NCBI GenBank assembly: GCA_047634635.1
Contig: JBLIIE010000205.1
Location: 1 to 8,115, forward strand
Direction of reading: 5' to 3'
Source: Granulosicoccus sp047634635
GTDB lineage: Bacteria > Pseudomonadota > Gammaproteobacteria > Granulosicoccales > Granulosicoccaceae
Length of the DNA: 8,115 nucleotides
Both the position numbers and the translations under genes were made by a program. The notes under the pieces were generated by a model. That model saw nothing but the letters and a program-made list of their open reading frames with translations, did not search any database and had not been told where the DNA came from. This document shows, piece after piece, positions 4,257 to 8,115 of this stretch (its first letter is position 1; each line of letters starts with the position of its first letter).

Positions 4257-6671
4257 GTGGCGCAGCACACAGCAAAGCATCTGATTGTGGGTGGGGGTAT
4301 TCTGGGGTGCTCGATTGCATACCACCTAACCCGTATGGGCGAAAAAGACGTTGTTCTACTTGAACGTGCAGGCTTGACAGAGGGCGCTACGTGGCATGCT
4401 GCAGGTTTGGTAGGTCAGCTTCGTTCGTCGCGCAATACGACGCGCATGTTAAAAAAGTCGGTTGAAATGTACGATCGGCTGCAAAACGAGGAAGGTCTGC
4501 AGTTTGATTGGAAAAAAACTGGCTCATTGCGACTAGCCGCAACCAGTCGGCGGCTACTAGAAGCAAAGCGTTTGGCAACAATGGCCCGAAGTTTTGACTT
4601 GGAAATGCAAATTATTAGTCCATCCGAAGCAAAAAATTTGTTTCCGTTGATTGAGGAAAAAGGAATAGAGGGTGCTGCATTTATCCCCTCCGATGGCTAT
4701 GTCGATCCCTGGTCTCTGTGTCAGGCTGTTGCAACAGCTGCTCGAAAGCAGGGTGCCAACATTCGCCAGAATGTTGAAGTGTTGGATTTCAATATCAAGG
4801 GTGGCAGGATCACCTCAGTTGAAACTAGTGAAGGTCTTTGGGAGGCCGACACTATTATCCTAGCGACGGGTATGTGGAGTCGTGAGCTCGCTGCGAAGCT
4901 GGGTCTCAAAATTCCTGCCTGTGCAGTCGAGCACCAATACATCATTACTGAATCAACCGGTATAGAAATTGGTCATTACCCGACGCTACGTGATCCTGAG
5001 CGATTGGTTTACTACAAGCCTGATGTTGGTGGGCGATTGGTGGTGGGTGGCTATGAAGAAGGTACAAAACCTTTTGGCGACAAAGGTATTCCGGGCGAAT
5101 TCGTTCGTCAGCTTCTACCGGAGAATCTTGATCGGTTTCTGCCACTGGCTGAACTTGCGGGGCAGGTCACACCCATCATCAACGAAGTAGGAATCCGTCA
5201 GGTTATCAACGGGCCTATTCCTTATTCGGCTGACGGCGATTTTGTTATGGGTTGGCAACCCGGATATAAGAATCTGATGCTGGCAACTGGATTTCTCTAT
5301 GGGATTGCAGCTGGGGGTGGTGCAGGGGAAATAATTGCAGAATGGGTTGTCGATGGTCAGCCATCTCTGGACCTGTGGCCGTTGGACGTACGACGCTTTA
5401 GCCCTCACCACGGTACCCGCGCATTTATGTACCCACGTGCGGTCGAGCATTACGCTTACCACTATAAAATGAGATACCCCGGGCAGGAACATGAAACAGT
5501 TCGGCAACTACGTCTTTCTCCGCTTTATCAAGTGTTAAAAGATCAGGGAGCTGTTTACGGGTCAAAAAATGGGTGGGAACGCCCGTTATGGTTTGCACCG
5601 GAAGGCGTTGAACCCATCGATCAGCTTGATTTTCTCAAACCGGGTTGGATGAAATACGTCTCCATAGAGCACAAGGCTGTGCGTGATCGTGTTGCGCTTA
5701 TTGACCAAACAAGCTTTGCAAAGTTCGAAGTCATAGGGCGTGGCGCGCTCGCGGTATTGCAGTGGCTGTGTGTATCCAACATGGACAAACCGATTGGATC
5801 GATCATCTACACACAAATGTGTAATGAGGCGGGTGGGATAGAAGCTGATGTTACGTTTTTTCGTCTGGCGAAAGACAGATTTTATATGGTCACAGGATCG
5901 GGCTTTGGTGTACGTGATAGCGATTGGATTAAACGCCATCTGCCAGACGATGATTCGGTGTATGTCATCGAGGTTACTAGTGCATTCGCTGTATTGAACA
6001 TTGTGGGTCCAAGATCACGCGATGTTTTGGAAGTGTCAGAAAGTGATGTGTCAAACAACGCAATACCATTCTCAAACTGGCGTGAGATAATCATTGGTGC
6101 CGCAACTGTAAGAGCTGCGCGTATTGGTTATGTAGGCGAGCTTGGTTATGAATTGCATATCCCAACTGAATTCGCAGTACATGTTTATCAAACCCTATGG
6201 GAGGCGGGGCGGATACATGGTATTGCCAATGTTGGGTATCGTGCTGTCGAAAGTCTGCGCATGGAAAAAGGCTATATCTATTGGTCTAGCGATGTGAGCC
6301 CGGATTACACACCCATTGAGGCCGGACTTGGCTTTCGAGTACATCTGAATTCAAAAGAACACTTTATTGGTCGTAACGTTATCGAAGCACATAAATCAGG
6401 AGATTTGGAGCGTATGCTGTGCACATTCGTTTATCCAGAATATCTACCATTGAGTGGTGGTGAAACAATTTTACGAGATGATGTAGTGGTGTCGCTTGCA
6501 ACATCAGCAAGCTTCGGTCATACGGTCGGTCAAACTATTATTCGTGGTTACTTGAATAAGGAACACTGGGATGTACAGGACTTTATGCTGGAAGTTTTTG
6601 GTGTTCAGTACGCAATCACAAGAGTGGAAAGTCCGCTATACGACCCAGAAGACAAAGCGTTGAAAAGCTAG
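4257..6671 (+). CDS. FAD dehydrogenase fused to GcvT domain (dimethylglycine/sarcosine type)
   Basis: This 804-aa two-domain enzyme (numbering from GTG 4257) resembles dimethylglycine and sarcosine dehydrogenases. The N-terminal FAD part (about 8-365) carries GGGILGCS (Gly12-Gly17) and TWHAAGL, whose His47 matches the histidine that bonds covalently to FAD in dimethylglycine dehydrogenase. His226 (VEHQY) and Tyr252 match pocket residues of that family. A short central FAO_M domain (about 368-421) follows, then a GcvT-like folate domain (about 424-695) with Asp531 in GGIEAD, GYVGELGYELHIP and LRMEKGY, and a GcvT C-terminal domain (about 712-795). Such enzymes oxidise an N-methyl group and pass the formaldehyde unit to tetrahydrofolate, giving methylene-THF. 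All key residues are intact. It is the first gene of an operon with a kinase, opposite deoR. The true substrate (dimethylglycine, sarcosine or another N-methyl compound) cannot be read from the sequence. Confidence 0.88.
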   Translation: MAQHTAKHLIVGGGILGCSIAYHLTRMGEKDVVLLERAGLTEGATWHAAGLVGQLRSSRNTTRMLKKSVEMYDRLQNEEGLQFDWKKTGSLRLAATSRRLLEAKRLATMARSFDLEMQIISPSEAKNLFPLIEEKGIEGAAFIPSDGYVDPWSLCQAVATAARKQGANIRQNVEVLDFNIKGGRITSVETSEGLWEADTIILATGMWSRELAAKLGLKIPACAVEHQYIITESTGIEIGHYPTLRDPERLVYYKPDVGGRLVVGGYEEGTKPFGDKGIPGEFVRQLLPENLDRFLPLAELAGQVTPIINEVGIRQVINGPIPYSADGDFVMGWQPGYKNLMLATGFLYGIAAGGGAGEIIAEWVVDGQPSLDLWPLDVRRFSPHHGTRAFMYPRAVEHYAYHYKMRYPGQEHETVRQLRLSPLYQVLKDQGAVYGSKNGWERPLWFAPEGVEPIDQLDFLKPGWMKYVSIEHKAVRDRVALIDQTSFAKFEVIGRGALAVLQWLCVSNMDKPIGSIIYTQMCNEAGGIEADVTFFRLAKDRFYMVTGSGFGVRDSDWIKRHLPDDDSVYVIEVTSAFAVLNIVGPRSRDVLEVSESDVSNNAIPFSNWREIIIGAATVRAARIGYVGELGYELHIPTEFAVHVYQTLWEAGRIHGIANVGYRAVESLRMEKGYIYWSSDVSPDYTPIEAGLGFRVHLNSKEHFIGRNVIEAHKSGDLERMLCTFVYPEYLPLSGGETILRDDVVVSLATSASFGHTVGQTIIRGYLNKEHWDVQDFMLEVFGVQYAITRVESPLYDPEDKALKS

Positions 6672-6675
6672 GAGG
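6670..6675 (+). promoter_or_regulatory. Strong ribosome binding site overlapping the upstream stop
   Basis: AGGAGG is a perfect Shine-Dalgarno core, five bases before ATG 6681, and it overlaps the last two bases of the dehydrogenase TAG stop (6669-6671). The overlap shows that the two genes are translated from one message and suggests coupled translation. Confidence 0.8.
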
Positions 6676-6680
6676 AATTC

Positions 6681-7607
6681 ATGACTGAGTATGCTGATAG
6701 AGTGATGGACGCATTGCGTGAGGCAGCGCAATTTACGGATGTTGAATCCGCTAATAGTATTACTCGCCTGGGAGGTTTAACTAACTTGGTCCATCGCGTT
6801 GAAGTGGGTGATGCTTCAGTGATTGTGCGTATCTCGGGGGAAGGCACAGAAGAATACATAGATCGTTCGGTAGAGCTTCACAATGCATGTGCTGCGGCGC
6901 ACGCGGGTGTGTCGCCAGAAGTATTGTTTGCGCGGCCTGAAACGGGATTGATGATTTCTCGAGCGGTTTTAGACATTGAAACCATGTCGCCTGCGTTGTT
7001 TCAAACACGTGCTGGATCACCTGCACGAGCTGGTAAAGTACTGAGTAAACTTCATAATTCGGGCGAAGTGTTCGAGTTCCGATTTGAACTGTTTTCGATG
7101 ATCGACGACTATCTGAAAATTCTGTGTACAAAAGATGTTGATCTTCCAGAGGGTTATCACTCCGTTGTTGCTGCGGCAAAACCGGTTAAAGCTATTTTGG
7201 CGCAGGCTGATGTGCCACTAGCACCGTGTCATTGCGACCCATTGTGTGAAAACTTTCTTGATGACGGCCAGGTTATGTGGATTGTGGACTGGGAATACTC
7301 CGGCATGAATGATCCTTTATGGGATGTTGGCGATTTGTCTGTCGAGGCTGGCTTGGATGCAACACAGGATGCCGAATTGTTGGCTTCTTATTTCGCCCGA
7401 TCACCAACAGCGGCCGAGATGGGCCGAATGGTGATCTACAAAGCAATGTGCGATTTACTGTGGACACTTTGGGGGCTAATCCAACATGCAGACGGTAACG
7501 AGGCTGAAGACTTTTGGTCCTATGCCACACGTCGTTTTGAACGCTGCAAGACGCTAATGCAGAGTCCATCGTTTCAAGATCATATCGAGGCTGTCAGAAA
7601 TTCGTAG
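6681..7607 (+). CDS. Choline-kinase-like (LicA/APH fold) phosphotransferase
   Basis: This 308-aa protein has the aminoglycoside-phosphotransferase/choline-kinase fold. GGLTNLVHRV (31-40), IVRISGEGT (48-56) and IDRSVE (60-65) form the N-terminal nucleotide lobe and resemble LicA-type choline kinases. The catalytic loop is HCDPLCEN (His184, catalytic Asp186, Asn191) and the metal motif is IVDWEYSGMNDPLWD (Asp203, Glu205). All catalytic residues are present. It would transfer phosphate from ATP to an alcohol, perhaps choline, ethanolamine or another small amino alcohol. It follows the dehydrogenase by nine bases with a perfect ribosome site, so the two proteins probably work on one pathway. No phosphocholine-transfer or lipid gene is nearby, which argues for a role in catabolism or in making a signal rather than in surface decoration. 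The substrate is not determined. Confidence 0.82.
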   Translation: MTEYADRVMDALREAAQFTDVESANSITRLGGLTNLVHRVEVGDASVIVRISGEGTEEYIDRSVELHNACAAAHAGVSPEVLFARPETGLMISRAVLDIETMSPALFQTRAGSPARAGKVLSKLHNSGEVFEFRFELFSMIDDYLKILCTKDVDLPEGYHSVVAAAKPVKAILAQADVPLAPCHCDPLCENFLDDGQVMWIVDWEYSGMNDPLWDVGDLSVEAGLDATQDAELLASYFARSPTAAEMGRMVIYKAMCDLLWTLWGLIQHADGNEAEDFWSYATRRFERCKTLMQSPSFQDHIEAVRNS

Positions 7608-7647
7608 CCAGCTGCATACGGTGGAAAGCTACAAATTTACATATTGA

Positions 7648-7687
7648 ATGTTGTTATTTGTTGGGTTATGTTGATTTACGTTGATTT
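7648..7687. promoter_or_regulatory. Second four-unit 10-bp operator array, transporter promoter
   Basis: Four contiguous 10-bp units on the plus strand: ATGTTGTTAT, TTGTTGGGTT, ATGTTGATTT and ACGTTGATTT. They share the consensus WTGTTGATWT and the unit number with the array at 4151-4190, in opposite orientation. The last unit overlaps the -35 box of the transporter promoter, the position expected of a repressor site. The local DeoR protein is the likely binder. Confidence 0.68.
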
Positions 7688-7709
7688 TTGATCCAAATCC
7701 TTATTTAAT
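7681..7709 (+). promoter_or_regulatory. Promoter of the ABC binding-protein gene
   Basis: TTGATT at 7681-7686 and TTTAAT at 7704-7709 are separated by an ideal 17 bases, matching the sigma-70 consensus at four and five of six positions. Transcription would start near 7716, leaving a leader of about 70 bases before the ATG at 7788. I see no riboswitch-like fold in that leader. The promoter shows that the transporter is not only read through from the kinase gene. Confidence 0.55.
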
Positions 7710-7787
7710 GAACGCACGAGTGCCAGCGATCTGTGGCATTCGATTCGTTTAAAAATTGCACACCAGATCCAACTAAGGGGTAATGTA

Positions 7788-8115
7788 ATGAAATATGTTT
7801 CCATCACGGCGGCGGTACTTTTTGCCGCATCTCCGGTACTGGCACAAGATTCTACTGATCCGATCAAACTGACATTGCACGATTGGTCAGGGCAGTTAAT
7901 CACCACCACACTCATGGGTGAGGTGTTGGAGGAGGCTGGTTCAAACGTTGAATATGTACAAGCAGACTACATTGCTCAATTTGCTGGACTGAAAACTGGC
8001 GATCTGCATGTTGCAATGGAATTGTGGGAAACCACGGGGCGTGAAGCCATGGATGAAGCCTTTGCTACAGGCAAGGTTATAAGTCAGGGTGAAACCGGCT
8101 TGATGGCCATCGAAG
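7788..8115 (+). CDS. Glycine-betaine-type ABC transporter binding protein, 5' part
   Basis: The first 109 codons are visible; the gene runs off the right edge. A signal peptide is clear: MKYVSITAAVLFAASPVLA with probable cleavage after ALA (residue 19), so the protein is periplasmic. The mature part starts with a beta strand, IKLTLHDWSGQ, then LMGEVLEEAGSNVEYV, YIAQFAGLKTGDLHVAMELWE. This is the OpuAC/ProX pattern of binding proteins for glycine betaine and related quaternary amines; Trp33 and Trp80 could contribute to a cage for a quaternary ammonium group, but that is inference from the family. AAGGGG at 7775-7780 stands seven bases before the ATG, and the nearby ATG at 7783 is followed directly by a stop. 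The permease and ATPase genes are presumably just downstream. Its own promoter has the shared operator array. Confidence 0.85.
   Translation, partial: MKYVSITAAVLFAASPVLAQDSTDPIKLTLHDWSGQLITTTLMGEVLEEAGSNVEYVQADYIAQFAGLKTGDLHVAMELWETTGREAMDEAFATGKVISQGETGLMAIE

Noticed and set aside
4126..4320. Minus-strand 64-codon frame between deoR and the dehydrogenase gene
   Set aside because: It runs across the operator array and into the dehydrogenase start; its repeated VDI segments simply translate the 10-bp units. It has no ribosome site.
5115..5507. Minus-strand 130-codon frame inside the dehydrogenase gene
   Set aside because: It is antisense to a well-supported coding region and its translation resembles no protein family; a shadow of the real gene.
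6781..7179. Minus-strand 132-codon frame inside the kinase gene
   Set aside because: It is opposite an intact kinase with all catalytic motifs, and has no recognisable domain.
7608..7640. Terminator after the kinase gene
   Set aside because: Only a four-base TAGC/GCTA pairing is present and there is no T-run, so I cannot support one.
7710..7787. CRP-cAMP site or riboswitch in the transporter leader
   Set aside because: I looked because a cyclase gene is nearby; TGTGG at 7734 lacks the paired half-site, and no conserved riboswitch core or strong stem is visible.

Overview
The window looks like chromosomal DNA of a gammaproteobacterium-like, probably marine or other free-living heterotroph. 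This rests on moderate base composition, a REP-associated tyrosine transposase (RAYT) with its own repeat family, a DUF4399 periplasmic-type protein, and genes for using methylated amines. The placement is an inference; no rRNA or other marker is present.

Left third (1-1620): the 3' end of a DUF4399 gene; a cluster of GGGGACGGAGGG-type repeats, tandem and inverted; a small unrecognised membrane protein on the minus strand; a perfect 23-bp inverted repeat; and a RAYT gene with another repeat copy just after its stop. Repeats and transposase form one unit.

Middle (1616-4088, minus strand): a DeoR-family repressor followed after 24 nt by a membrane adenylate cyclase of the CyaC type (six helices with possible heme-b histidines, a 2Fe-2S ferredoxin domain and a class III cyclase domain). 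Their order and spacing suggest co-transcription.

Right half (4089-8115, plus strand): divergent from deoR, a covalent-flavin dehydrogenase fused to a GcvT-like folate domain (dimethylglycine/sarcosine dehydrogenase type), a LicA/choline-kinase-like phosphotransferase with a tight ribosome-site overlap, and then, from its own promoter, the start of a glycine-betaine-type ABC transporter binding protein. The likely theme is uptake and oxidative demethylation of an N-methylated compound, with one-carbon units passed to tetrahydrofolate.

The most interesting signal is regulatory. Two intergenic regions, 4151-4190 and 7648-7687, each hold exactly four tandem 10-bp units of the consensus WTGTTGATWT, in opposite orientation. 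One lies between deoR and the dehydrogenase gene. The other overlaps a good promoter for the transporter gene. They are probably operators of the local DeoR protein and tie the two transcription units into one regulon. Since DeoR proteins commonly sense phosphorylated metabolites, the kinase in the operon may make the inducer.
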